DNA of 64,000 nucleotides, from assembly GCF_013167215.1 (NCBI RefSeq), contig NZ_JABJWY010000037.1:260050-324049 (forward strand), in the 5' to 3' direction. The position numbers were made by a program, and so were the translations under genes. The notes below the pieces were generated by a model that was given only the letters and a program-made list of their open reading frames with translations, searched no databases and was not told the origin of the DNA. Shown in pieces: positions 53,180 to 60,365 of this stretch (position 1 is its first letter; each line of letters begins with the position of its first letter). Source of the stretch: Sphingobacterium prati. Lineage in GTDB: Bacteria; Bacteroidota; Bacteroidia; Sphingobacteriales; Sphingobacteriaceae.

Positions 53180-53707
53180 TCACCCTAGGAGGTTCTTTAA
53201 ACTTGAGAAAATTGATTCAAATATCTTGCTTAGATCCAGCCCTTGTGAGTGATTAAATATAAAGAAAACAATTGCTAGTGCAATCGCGGTCATGATCACT
53301 TTTTTAAACATATAAGCGATGCCCAACACAATCGCAGGTATAATCAGAAACATCAATCCGCTGATGGCAAAGGGAGAGAGTCCACTGTCTGTTTTGTAGA
53401 TATAAAACAGTCGGCCTTTGGTTTTCTCTTGGTTCTTGTGGTTAAAAAATACAAAAGTAGAGGATTCTATTTTTTGATTTGGTACAGCGACGCCATCGTG
53501 AAATTGCAGTGGCTGGGAAAAACCGTTGATAGTAAATAGGTAGTTTCCATTGATGGTCTCATTTGTATTACCTACTGAATCTAAGGCAACCACAGCCAAT
53601 TTTCCATTTTTGGAAAGGTTTTCTTTTACGACAAAGTCTTGGATATTCTGTTGTTGGGCGCTTGTCCAGAAAGGTATCAGCAATAGAAAAAATATAAGCT
53701 TTTTCAT
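53180..53707 (-). CDS. Hypothetical exported membrane protein
   Basis: 175 residues from the ATG at 53707 (an upstream ATG at 53725 would add MNKNKK). Signal peptide (LIFFLLLIPFWTSAQQQ), a beta-rich domain (~25-105: NGKLAVVALDSVGNTNETI, YLFTINGFSQPL) and two C-terminal membrane helices (LMFLIIPAIVLGIAYMF and MTAIALAIVFFIFNH). Family not recognised. Encoded alone between TamL and the MutS-like gene. Function unknown. Confidence 0.65.
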   Translation of the reverse strand: MKKLIFFLLLIPFWTSAQQQNIQDFVVKENLSKNGKLAVVALDSVGNTNETINGNYLFTINGFSQPLQFHDGVAVPNQKIESSTFVFFNHKNQEKTKGRLFYIYKTDSGLSPFAISGLMFLIIPAIVLGIAYMFKKVIMTAIALAIVFFIFNHSQGLDLSKIFESIFSSLKNLLG

Positions 53708-53913
53708 CTTTTTGTTTTTATTCAACTCAAGTATAACACGATGTTGGGCCTATTCCCGTCGTGTCTCGGCTAGCATTTTAAATGCCAGGCCCGATATCCA
53801 TAAAATGAGAATGCAATTTTAGGAATTTTAATCTTGTTTTGGAAATCTTAAATTATTTGATAGCTGTATTATCGTATTTATTGTTTTTTCGTCAGCCATA
53901 TTGGGTGTTCTTG

Positions 53914-55182
53914 TCAATCTAAAAGACTATTTAGTCCTTCTTTGTTGAATAATAATTGACCTATTTGCAGATTAGACCATCCTGTTTTCAATACATAAGA
54001 AAAAGCGGGTGTCTCTTCGACAATCTTGCAGTCTATATAGTAGGGGCTGACTTGGACGTTAGCTTCTGCGATTTTCTGCCGTAATTCAATTATATGTGTA
54101 GAGATAAAGAATGTAGAAGTAGCAAACTTTTGAAGACCCTTGATCGTTTTTACACTTATAACCAATGCATCTTCATAGTTGGTCCCCTTAAATAGCTCGT
54201 CGAAAATGGCGAAACATCGTTTACCCTCATGCGCTTGATGAACAACGTTTTTCAATTTGATAATTTCGTTCATAAAATGACTATAACCATTTTTTAGATC
54301 ATCGCTGTGATTAATTTGAATCGATACATTATCATAAAAAGGAATGGTTCCCGCGCTTGCAGGCATAGCTAATCCCAAATGAGTCAAGTAAACGCATAAG
54401 CCGATGGATTTAAGCAGTGTTGATTTTCCGGACATGTTTGCTCCTGTAACAAGTACGATATTGTTGTTTATAACGATGTCATTTTTTACAGGATTAGATA
54501 GCAATGGGTGATATAGTTCTGTGAGTTGAAAACAATTTTCATTCATTGTAGCGAACTGAAAATTGTTTTTATAAATTGCTTTCCCGATTGATAAATAAGC
54601 TTCGAAAAGAGCTAGTTTCTCAAAAAATAAAAGTGTATCACCATTTTTACGGTTTTCAGAAACAATAGCATTTAGCTCCTGGATGGATGTATAGCCTAGT
54701 GTACCTTTACGAATTTTGGATCTATAGTATTGAAGTTTGAAGGAGTGGAGATAGTTTATGAGAAACCGAAGATCCTCCTGATATTTATGAGGAAATTCTT
54801 TGAGTTCAATATTTCCTGCGAGATCATTTTCAAGCTTGGATAGGAAGTGAATTAGTTGCGCATACTCGCCAAGTAAGATGTTGTTCTTCTGTTTTTTAAA
54901 TTTATAGGTTAGAAAATCTATTTTTTTTAGGTCTTCTAATGGGAAATGACATAAGAACTTATGTGAATCTGCATACTCAATTTTGGGGTAATAGTAGTCA
55001 TTCCAGCGTGATATGGACAAAATAATTTGTTTTAGGATTGTTTGTCTATGGTTGATCTGGTCGATAGATGATAATGGCTTTTGTAAAACCTCAAAGAGCA
55101 TGGATTGGCTATCCAAATTTAATGTATAATCAAATAAGGGTAAAATGTCTTTTGATAAAAATAAATCTTGTGTATCATTCAT
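53914..55182 (-). CDS. Stand-alone MutS-related ATPase
   Basis: 422 residues. MutS C-terminal ATPase: Walker A GANMSGKST (247-255), Walker B CFAIFDELFKGTN (Asp328, Glu329) and the TFFISTHIIEL segment. The N-terminal part is helical lever/clamp-like (~60-210) and there is no mismatch-recognition domain, nor a Smr nuclease as in MutS2. Such short MutS-like proteins are widespread in Bacteroidota and of unknown role; activity on DNA structures is possible but unproven. Its stop is about 190 bases from the next gene; 38 bases upstream lies the repeat-protein gene on the same strand, so the two may be cotranscribed. Confidence 0.85.
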   Translation of the reverse strand: MNDTQDLFLSKDILPLFDYTLNLDSQSMLFEVLQKPLSSIDQINHRQTILKQIILSISRWNDYYYPKIEYADSHKFLCHFPLEDLKKIDFLTYKFKKQKNNILLGEYAQLIHFLSKLENDLAGNIELKEFPHKYQEDLRFLINYLHSFKLQYYRSKIRKGTLGYTSIQELNAIVSENRKNGDTLLFFEKLALFEAYLSIGKAIYKNNFQFATMNENCFQLTELYHPLLSNPVKNDIVINNNIVLVTGANMSGKSTLLKSIGLCVYLTHLGLAMPASAGTIPFYDNVSIQINHSDDLKNGYSHFMNEIIKLKNVVHQAHEGKRCFAIFDELFKGTNYEDALVISVKTIKGLQKFATSTFFISTHIIELRQKIAEANVQVSPYYIDCKIVEETPAFSYVLKTGWSNLQIGQLLFNKEGLNSLLD

Positions 55183-55220
55183 AATTGCTTTGAGGCTTAT
55201 TAAAATTGTTTATGATGACT

Positions 55221-56102
55221 TCACTCCTGCATTAAATCTTCGATCAGTTGAAGCTTCACATTTTCCAAGATCCCCTTTGGATCATCAATGATTACTTTTC
55301 CAAAGATATCCTTTTTAATAGACGCCCGGTTTCCATTGTTATCGCTGGCTTCATAATTTCCAAATATATCCTTTCTTACAGAAACACGGCTCCCTTTGTT
55401 ATCTTCAATTGTTTTGCCTCCCAATATGTCGGTTCTAATCGTTGTATGTTTACCAGTGTTACTTTCAACTGTAAGGTTTCCTAAAATATCTTTTGATACG
55501 CGACTGCTATTTCCTTGGCTGTCCCGAATGTCTAAGCCGCCAATAACATTTTTAGATACAGTGGTGTGGTTGCCACTTGCATCACGGATATCTAAACCGC
55601 CGAAGATATTTTTTGAAACAGTAGTGAGGTTGCCGTGGCTGTCACGGATCTCCAAATTATCGAGGGTATTTATGGAAGCAGTGGATGGACTCCCGTCCTG
55701 ACCAGGAATATCAAAATCACCACTTATATTTTTTCTGATCTTTTTTTCCTTTCCGTTGTTATATTTTACGACTATATTGCCGGAAAAATCCTGTTTTATC
55801 GATGTTTTAAGTCCGTTGTTATCCGTTTTTGTATATCTGTCCCAGTGGTCTTTGCTGTATTTGACACTTTTACCCCAGTTGTCTGAAACGGTTACCTCTC
55901 CCCAGCTATCAGTTTTTATTTTAATGGAGCTTTTATCTAAACCTTCCGAAACAGCTAATTGTGTAATATACTTTCGGATATCATCAGAAAGCGTATCAGT
56001 TAAATGGTTAGGATAGTTTTTATGATGAGAAGGACCAGCTTTCGCGATCATTGTTGCTAAAAATAACAAAGCAAAATTAAATAAGACATATAAGCGTTTC
56101 AT
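55221..56102 (-). CDS. Exported protein with ten 20-residue tandem repeats
   Basis: 293 residues. Signal peptide (~1-22, ending MIAKA), a short helical segment (~38-56), then residues 75-275 fall into about ten units of 20 residues (one of 21). The central ones read like GNHTTVSKNVIGGLDIRDS, with a G-N-x-x-T/S turn, a basic strand (V/I-x-K-x), an I-x-G turn and a hydrophobic strand ending in D-x. The regular period suggests a beta-solenoid or beta-roll. The DNA of the middle units is also similar, so recent duplications are likely. Helical end (LENVKLQLIEDLMQE). Family not recognised; probable periplasmic or surface location. Confidence 0.75.
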   Translation of the reverse strand: MKRLYVLFNFALLFLATMIAKAGPSHHKNYPNHLTDTLSDDIRKYITQLAVSEGLDKSSIKIKTDSWGEVTVSDNWGKSVKYSKDHWDRYTKTDNNGLKTSIKQDFSGNIVVKYNNGKEKKIRKNISGDFDIPGQDGSPSTASINTLDNLEIRDSHGNLTTVSKNIFGGLDIRDASGNHTTVSKNVIGGLDIRDSQGNSSRVSKDILGNLTVESNTGKHTTIRTDILGGKTIEDNKGSRVSVRKDIFGNYEASDNNGNRASIKKDIFGKVIIDDPKGILENVKLQLIEDLMQE

Positions 56103-56511
56103 GTGGCTGTGATTTATGATTAAGATACACTTTTTTGATAAGAAAATAAAGTGAATGATTTTAACTCGCTTAATCCTAGCCGATAAAATCTCGGCTCTTT
56201 CAAAAGTCTATTTTCCAGTCTATAAGACGGGATTATTATCTCGTAAGTGAAAAATAAGCGATGGTTATAACTATGCGACCCGGAAATCAGAGAAGATATA
56301 TAATTGTGATAAGCTGACCTGTCATTTTCCATCTTACAAACAGGGTGATGCCTTTCTATACCACAAGGATTTTGTATCAGGGAAATAATAGTAACTCAGG
56401 ATACGTTTTTTAATACATAATGTCTGATAAGAATACCCCTGATACTAGTGATTTGTTACTCTTTTATAAATTAATTATACTAAAATATTTAGCATTTTAA
56501 TAAGATTTAGC
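56103..56511. other. Gene-free region at the left edge of the accessory island
   Basis: About 410 bases, AT-rich. It contains a weak hairpin AGCCG...CGGCT near 56180-56200 but no plausible gene. It may be the boundary between backbone and island. Confidence 0.35.
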
Positions 56512-56519
56512 TATCTTTG
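56512..56519 (+). promoter_or_regulatory. -7 box of the YhcG-like nuclease gene
   Basis: TATCTTTG, exact match to TAnnTTTG, 42 bases before the ATG. No TTG at -33. Confidence 0.5.
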
Positions 56520-56561
56520 TAGTGTTCACTTACAGAAGTCGTACCAATTAAACAGGCAATT

Positions 56562-57575
56562 ATGTTAACAGATCAAACTTTAGTATCCGATATAAAGGCA
56601 ATTATTGCGCAGTCCAAAGATAATGCGATTCGTGCTGTCGACCATCAGCGCACGTTGATGTACTGGCACATCGGCAAGCGTATTTTTGAACAGGAACAAG
56701 AAGGTAAGGATAGGGCTGATTATGGGAAATATCTTACAAAGTATTTAGCCGAGGCGCTAGAGCCTGAATTTGGTAGTGGATTCTCGCGGAGGCAGATTGA
56801 ATTGTTCCGACAGTTTTATCGCGTTTTTCCAATTGCGAATGCACTGCGTTCGCAATTGAGCTGGACACAATACCGGTTGTTGATGCGGCTAGACTTGGAC
56901 GAACAGCGAGAATTTTATATGGCTGAAACCATCAAAAATAACTGGACATCACGGCAGCTGGAAAGACAGGTTTTTAGTAATTTATATGAACGTCTGCTGC
57001 TTAGTAACGATAAGGAAAGTGTACTGGCTGTCGCAAAAAAGGAAAAGATGCCTTCTGATGCCAAGGAGATTATAAAAGATCCGATGGTACTTGAGTTTTT
57101 AGGTTTGAAGCGGGAGAGTGCCTATTATGAAAAAGATCTTGAAGGCGCTATTATAACCCATCTGCAGGAGTTTTTGCTCGAATTGGGAAATGGTTTTTCC
57201 TTTGTTGCCCGCCAAAAACGCATACATATTGAAGGTGATGAGTTTTTTGTTGATCTGGTCTTTTACAACCGTCTCTTGCAAAGTTTTGTGATCATTGAGA
57301 TCAAGACACACAAATTAACCCATCAGGACATAGGTCAATTGCAGATGTATGTCAATTACTATGACCGTATTGAAAGGCTTCCACATGAACATCCCACGAT
57401 CGGCATTTTACTATGTGCGAGTAAGAACGATGCGGTTGTGAAATTTACCCTTCCCGAAGACCAAAAACAGATCGTTGCCAGTCAATATGAGCTTTACTTG
57501 CCTACAGAGCAACAGCTGCTGGATGAAGTAAACAAAGAACTGGAAAGTTTTGTGAGTAAAGTTGGTGATGAGTAA
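56562..57575 (+). CDS. YhcG/DUF1016 family PD-(D/E)XK nuclease
   Basis: 337 residues. The N-terminal DUF1016 helical region (~1-150) contains TLMYWHIGKRIFEQEQ and WTQYRLLMRL. It is followed by a PD-(D/E)XK nuclease domain with Asp231 (FFVDLVFYN), Glu246 and Lys248 (VIIEIKTH) in the D-x(n)-E-x-K arrangement and the GQLQMYVNYYD segment of the family. Such proteins occur in defence islands, often near restriction-modification and toxin-antitoxin genes; the molecular role is poorly defined. Catalytic residues look intact. It precedes hicAB on the same strand by 134 bases, which has its own promoter. Confidence 0.92.
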   Translation: MLTDQTLVSDIKAIIAQSKDNAIRAVDHQRTLMYWHIGKRIFEQEQEGKDRADYGKYLTKYLAEALEPEFGSGFSRRQIELFRQFYRVFPIANALRSQLSWTQYRLLMRLDLDEQREFYMAETIKNNWTSRQLERQVFSNLYERLLLSNDKESVLAVAKKEKMPSDAKEIIKDPMVLEFLGLKRESAYYEKDLEGAIITHLQEFLLELGNGFSFVARQKRIHIEGDEFFVDLVFYNRLLQSFVIIEIKTHKLTHQDIGQLQMYVNYYDRIERLPHEHPTIGILLCASKNDAVVKFTLPEDQKQIVASQYELYLPTEQQLLDEVNKELESFVSKVGDE

Positions 57576-57605
57576 AAATTGAATGACTTCTAAATCAAAT
57601 ATAAT

Positions 57606-57636
57606 TTTGAATATAGTAGTAAATATACTACCTTTG
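57606..57636 (+). promoter_or_regulatory. Consensus promoter of hicAB
   Basis: TTTG (57606-57609), 19-base spacer, TACCTTTG (57629-57636); matches the Bacteroidota consensus at both boxes. The hicA ATG follows at 57710. Confidence 0.82.
57616..57631. promoter_or_regulatory. Palindromic operator candidate inside the hicAB promoter
   Basis: GTAGTA-AATA-TACTAC (57616-57631) is a perfect 6+6 palindrome lying between the -33 and -7 boxes and overlapping the first bases of the -7 box. This is the expected position for autorepression by the HicB HTH. Confidence 0.6.
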
Positions 57637-57709
57637 TGTTGCGGAATTCGATTATGTGATTGGTGATTTAAGGTAATAAATTTTCCAAACGCATTCAAAC
57701 TGTTTAGGT

Positions 57710-57886
57710 ATGAAATCAAATGAATTCCACAAGTTTTTGCGAAATAGTGGCTGGATCCATATCCGTACCAGAGGATCTCATTACATTTATGAGAAGGATG
57801 GGAAGACCTATCCAGTTCCTTTTCATAGTAGCAAAGAGATGGGAGAGGGCCTTCGTAAGAAGATCATGAAGGATCTTGGGCTTTAA
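57710..57886 (+). CDS. hicA: HicA-type toxin, mRNA interferase (58 residues)
   Basis: A short gene at 57710-57886, below common length cut-offs. The protein has the HicA fold pattern: SNEFHKFLRNSGW, then IRTRGSHYIYEKDG with the catalytic His24 (GSH), PVPFHSSKEMGEGL and KKIMKDLGL. HicA binds and cuts mRNA and is neutralised by HicB. It lies directly upstream of the hicB gene (40-base gap), behind a perfect promoter with an embedded palindrome. Toxin-first order matches the usual hicAB layout. Confidence 0.93.
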   Translation: MKSNEFHKFLRNSGWIHIRTRGSHYIYEKDGKTYPVPFHSSKEMGEGLRKKIMKDLGL

Positions 57887-57926
57887 TTAACTCCTGGTTC
57901 TTCTGATAGCAGAAATAATCAATATT

Positions 57927-58328
57927 ATGAAGAAGTTAAAAATCATAATCGAACGGAGCGAAGACCATTTTGGTGCTTATGCTGAGAATGCCGCTGGTAT
58001 TTATGGGGCTGGAGATACTGTTGAAGAGGCCAAGCAGTCTATTCTGGATGCAATAAAAATTATAACCGAGGAGTTTGCACCTGAGAATATACCTTCTATT
58101 TTGAAAGCTCGGTATGAGATTATATACCGTTTCGATGCAGAGAGCTTCTTAGCTTATTACAAAGGTATTTTTACTAATTCGGCTTTAGAAAAAATCACAG
58201 GTATCAATCAGCGTCAATTGCAACATTATTCTTCTGGCTTAAAAAAACCCCGCCAACCACAGCTTAAAAAGATTGAAGAAGGGCTTCATAGATTGGCAAC
58301 CGAATTGCAGGCAGTAGAGTTGGTTTAA
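57927..58328 (+). CDS. hicB: HicB-type antitoxin with C-terminal HTH
   Basis: 133 residues. N-terminal partial RNase-H-like fold (HFGAYAENAAGIYGAGDTVEEAKQSI, residues ~14-40), a central segment and a C-terminal XRE-like helix-turn-helix (GINQRQLQHYSSGLKKPRQPQ, residues ~94-114, with the key turn QLQHYSSG). It binds HicA and the promoter palindrome. It is followed directly by an AT-rich leader and a small CRISPR array. Confidence 0.92.
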   Translation: MKKLKIIIERSEDHFGAYAENAAGIYGAGDTVEEAKQSILDAIKIITEEFAPENIPSILKARYEIIYRFDAESFLAYYKGIFTNSALEKITGINQRQLQHYSSGLKKPRQPQLKKIEEGLHRLATELQAVELV

Positions 58329-58458
58329 GTCTATTTAACCCTAAAAAAATCGCACCAGAATTTATAAAAACTTTGTATCAAGAAAACGGTAAATACATTA
58401 AATATATCCCCTCTTTTAACGTTATAGGTTTAAAGTACTCTTTGCTACTATAGTTAAG
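58329..58458. other. Putative CRISPR leader with a partial inverted repeat copy
   Basis: AT-rich stretch of 130 bases between hicB and the first repeat. AATCGCACCA (58348-58357) is the exact reverse complement of TGGTGCGATT from the repeat, followed by GAATT (58358-58362), which is the complement of the AATTC of the repeat, with five intervening bases missing. Confidence 0.45.
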
Positions 58459-58620
58459 ATTTCAATTCCTGTATGGTGCGATTAAGGTCTTAAGCCGTTT
58501 GCTATTGGATTAGTCATTATCAATATTTCAATTCCTGTATGGTGCGATTAAGGTTAAGATAGGAAAGTTAGGTGTTGCAAATGTTCTGGGATTTCAATTC
58601 CTGTATGGTGCGATTAATGT
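58459..58620 (+). CRISPR. Three-repeat orphan CRISPR array (two 36-nt spacers)
   Basis: Repeats of 30 nt at 58459-58488, 58525-58554 and 58591-58620 with an exact 66-nt period; the first two are identical and the third differs only in one base (G to T at position 28), the usual decay at the trailer end. The repeat opens ATTTCAATTCC and ends GATTAAGGT, the style of type I-B/III arrays; type assignment is tentative. Spacers (58489-58524, 58555-58590) are unlike each other. No cas gene lies in the window. The degenerate last repeat puts the leader on the left, next to hicB. Confidence 0.9.
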
Positions 58621-58785
58621 TCGCATTCAGGTTTCAACGTACCCCCTTTCAAAAGCATCAAACTAGGATCGTATATTTGTGGTAGCAAATAGTTATAGGA
58701 ATTATCAACCTATCCTCATAACTTTGTTGCATCAGTTAAGCCCGTTCGGCAAACCATAGCAATATATTTTTTAAACCAAAGTTTT
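58621..58785. other. Short intergenic region after the array
   Basis: Contains two -7-like boxes, TATATTTG (58672-58679) and TAACTTTG (58719-58726), either of which could drive the gene at 58786. No further repeat copies. Confidence 0.4.
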
Positions 58786-59097
58786 ATGGAACAAGTAAAT
58801 TTTCAAGATCATCTTGACGAAAATGATTCAATTGCTCTCGCTAAGATTTTATTTCATGTTGGTTCTCATTTAGCAAATAAATTGGAGCCTAATCTAAGTG
58901 CTGATTTTAGTCGGGTTAAATCATTTAGAATAAATTCTGATATTCATCAGGATGCACAATGGATTCCAGTATTAAAATGTGCATTCAATTGGACATTGGA
59001 TATTGATAATAGAAATCTACATCGAGTCAATTCGCCGCATTCTCAAGAGGAGTTTTTAAAACGGTTTATTATTTGGGACAAATCTAGAATAAGCTAA
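58786..59097 (+). CDS. Hypothetical protein of the island, 103 residues
   Basis: Soluble, no signal peptide or membrane helix; moderately acidic with an early SIALAKILFHVGSHLANKLEP helix and a Trp-containing middle (WIPVLKCAFNWTLDID). Family not recognised. It follows the CRISPR array and converges with the HNH remnant: its stop overlaps the HNH stop by two bases. Whether it is expressed is uncertain. Confidence 0.5.
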   Translation: MEQVNFQDHLDENDSIALAKILFHVGSHLANKLEPNLSADFSRVKSFRINSDIHQDAQWIPVLKCAFNWTLDIDNRNLHRVNSPHSQEEFLKRFIIWDKSRIS

Positions 59098-59283
59098 CCA
59101 ACATCCTCAAAGTAAAACCTAACAACTACCTCCTTTTCCTGGATTAATCCATAACGCTTTGCAAACTTGTATTGTGTGCTGTCTCTATTGAGTGAACGGA
59201 TAAAATTTGCTATGGTCTTCCGAAACGACTCAACAGAGCTGCTGCCTTTTATGGTATTGCAGGATAAGCAGGCAGGGGTTAGG
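59094..59283 (-). pseudogene. HNH endonuclease, 3' fragment left after IS insertion
   Basis: On the minus strand 60 codons from 59276 to the TAG at 59094-59096 encode PACLSCNTIKGSSSVESFRK..., ending in KRYGLIQEKEVVVRFYFEDVG. The C-x2-C-N-x3-K-G motif with the SVESFR segment is the zinc-binding half of an HNH endonuclease. Extending upstream one reads L-T before PAC, as expected for HNH proteins (NLxPAC), but then the frame runs into the IS481 end at 59284. The His-Asn-His part is absent. No start codon exists, so it is a broken gene. The reading direction and position place its 5' part right after the 217-residue gene at 60366. Confidence 0.72.
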
Positions 59284-60359
59284 TGTGGGATTTACACATA
59301 TCGTTTCACTTATTTAACTGACAGTCAACCCAGTAATTTTGATTCCTTATTCGCTCCCGGCTTGGGTCGTACATATCATCGACATCCTCCCATAATGGAG
59401 TTTTATTTGATAAAGCATTAATTACCTGAATTGGGGTACGGCCCGTTAGAGAACTGTGGGATCTAAGCCAATTATAATAAAATTGCCATTGTGATAGTAG
59501 GTTTGGTAGGTCAGGATCTTTGATATCAACTGTGGAATAAAATTCATCAAGATCGGTTCGCTGTGTTCTTTCTACCTTTCCATTGAGATGTGGAGAGCCT
59601 GGTTTAATAGGCCGAAATTTAATACCCCATTCCATTAATCTATCTTGAACGGAATAAGCAAAAAACTCTTTTCCTCTATCAGTTTGAATGCGCTGTATCG
59701 CAAATGGCATTTGTTTCAGCACTGTATCAAGAAATTTCAGGGTGTTGGTAGCAGTACGCCTTGGAAATAATTGAAGTACTTTAAATCTGCTACAATCATC
59801 TATCGCTGTGTATTTATAAATGCCTGGAGCTATTTTACATACGTCCATTTGTACGCGATCACCCGGTATTGGTCGGTTATAGCGAGTTTGTCTTTTACGG
59901 TAGTATCGCTTAAGCTTTAAATACTGTTTATTATTCTTTTTAAGAATCTTATGAACAGTTGCCGTTGAGATTGAGACCCCATATAAACGTTTCATCTCAC
60001 TAGCAATACTCCGATGCCCTAAATTGCGGTTTGTCCTTAACTCCAGTATTCGATCCTCGTCTTCTTGAGTTATTTTACTATGGATTTTATGCGGCTTTCT
60101 ACTAAGTTCAAATAGGCCGTCAATTCCTGATTCTTGATATCGTTTAAACCATTTTCTCAGTGTCGGCCTAGTTATACCACACCTTAAACATACAACCCCT
60201 GCATTACCAATGGTCTCATAAAGCTTTACCCATTCAAGGCGCTTTTTTACCTCATTTTTCATTACTGCTGATTTATGTTAAAATGATGGTAAAGCTAGTA
60301 GTTCTACCATCATTTTAACATAAAGTTATTGAAAGGATCTATATGAATCCCACACTTAA
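59279..60359 (-). mobile_element. IS481-family insertion sequence
   Basis: About 1.08 kb bounded by 14-bp inverted repeats, TTAGGTGTGGGATT (59279-59292) and the complement of TTAAGTGTGGGATT (60346-60359), one mismatch; the core ends are TGTGGGATT...AATCCCACA (59284-60354). It encodes one intact transposase. No convincing target duplication is seen, and flanking gene structure suggests a deletion went with the insertion. Confidence 0.88.
59306..60262 (-). CDS. IS481-family transposase
   Basis: 318 residues. N-terminal helix-turn-helix (NAGVVCLRCGITRPTLRKWF and the second ITQEDEDRILELRTNRNLG), then a DDE integrase core with Asp140 (VQMDV), Asp195 (QTDRGKEF) and Glu231 (NGKVERTQ), a D-D-35-E spacing. 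Full length without frameshift, so the element may still be active. The catalytic region is typical of the IS481 group. Confidence 0.93.
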   Translation of the reverse strand: MKNEVKKRLEWVKLYETIGNAGVVCLRCGITRPTLRKWFKRYQESGIDGLFELSRKPHKIHSKITQEDEDRILELRTNRNLGHRSIASEMKRLYGVSISTATVHKILKKNNKQYLKLKRYYRKRQTRYNRPIPGDRVQMDVCKIAPGIYKYTAIDDCSRFKVLQLFPRRTATNTLKFLDTVLKQMPFAIQRIQTDRGKEFFAYSVQDRLMEWGIKFRPIKPGSPHLNGKVERTQRTDLDEFYSTVDIKDPDLPNLLSQWQFYYNWLRSHSSLTGRTPIQVINALSNKTPLWEDVDDMYDPSRERIRNQNYWVDCQLNK

Positions 60360-60365
60360 CTCCTT

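Noticed and set aside
56120..56332. Possible small minus-strand gene in the gap before the YhcG gene
   Set aside because: No ribosome site, promoter or recognisable composition; likely chance.
58348..58362. tracrRNA of a type II CRISPR system
   Set aside because: Repeat length and style are not type II and no cas9 is near; kept only as an inverted partial repeat.
59167..59421. Plus-strand frame crossing the left IS end
   Set aside because: It joins IS and flank in an arbitrary frame and lies opposite the HNH remnant and transposase, which have clear homology patterns.
59279..60359. Target-site duplication of the IS
   Set aside because: Bases next to the two ends (GGGG and CTCC) do not form a direct repeat; I therefore do not claim one.
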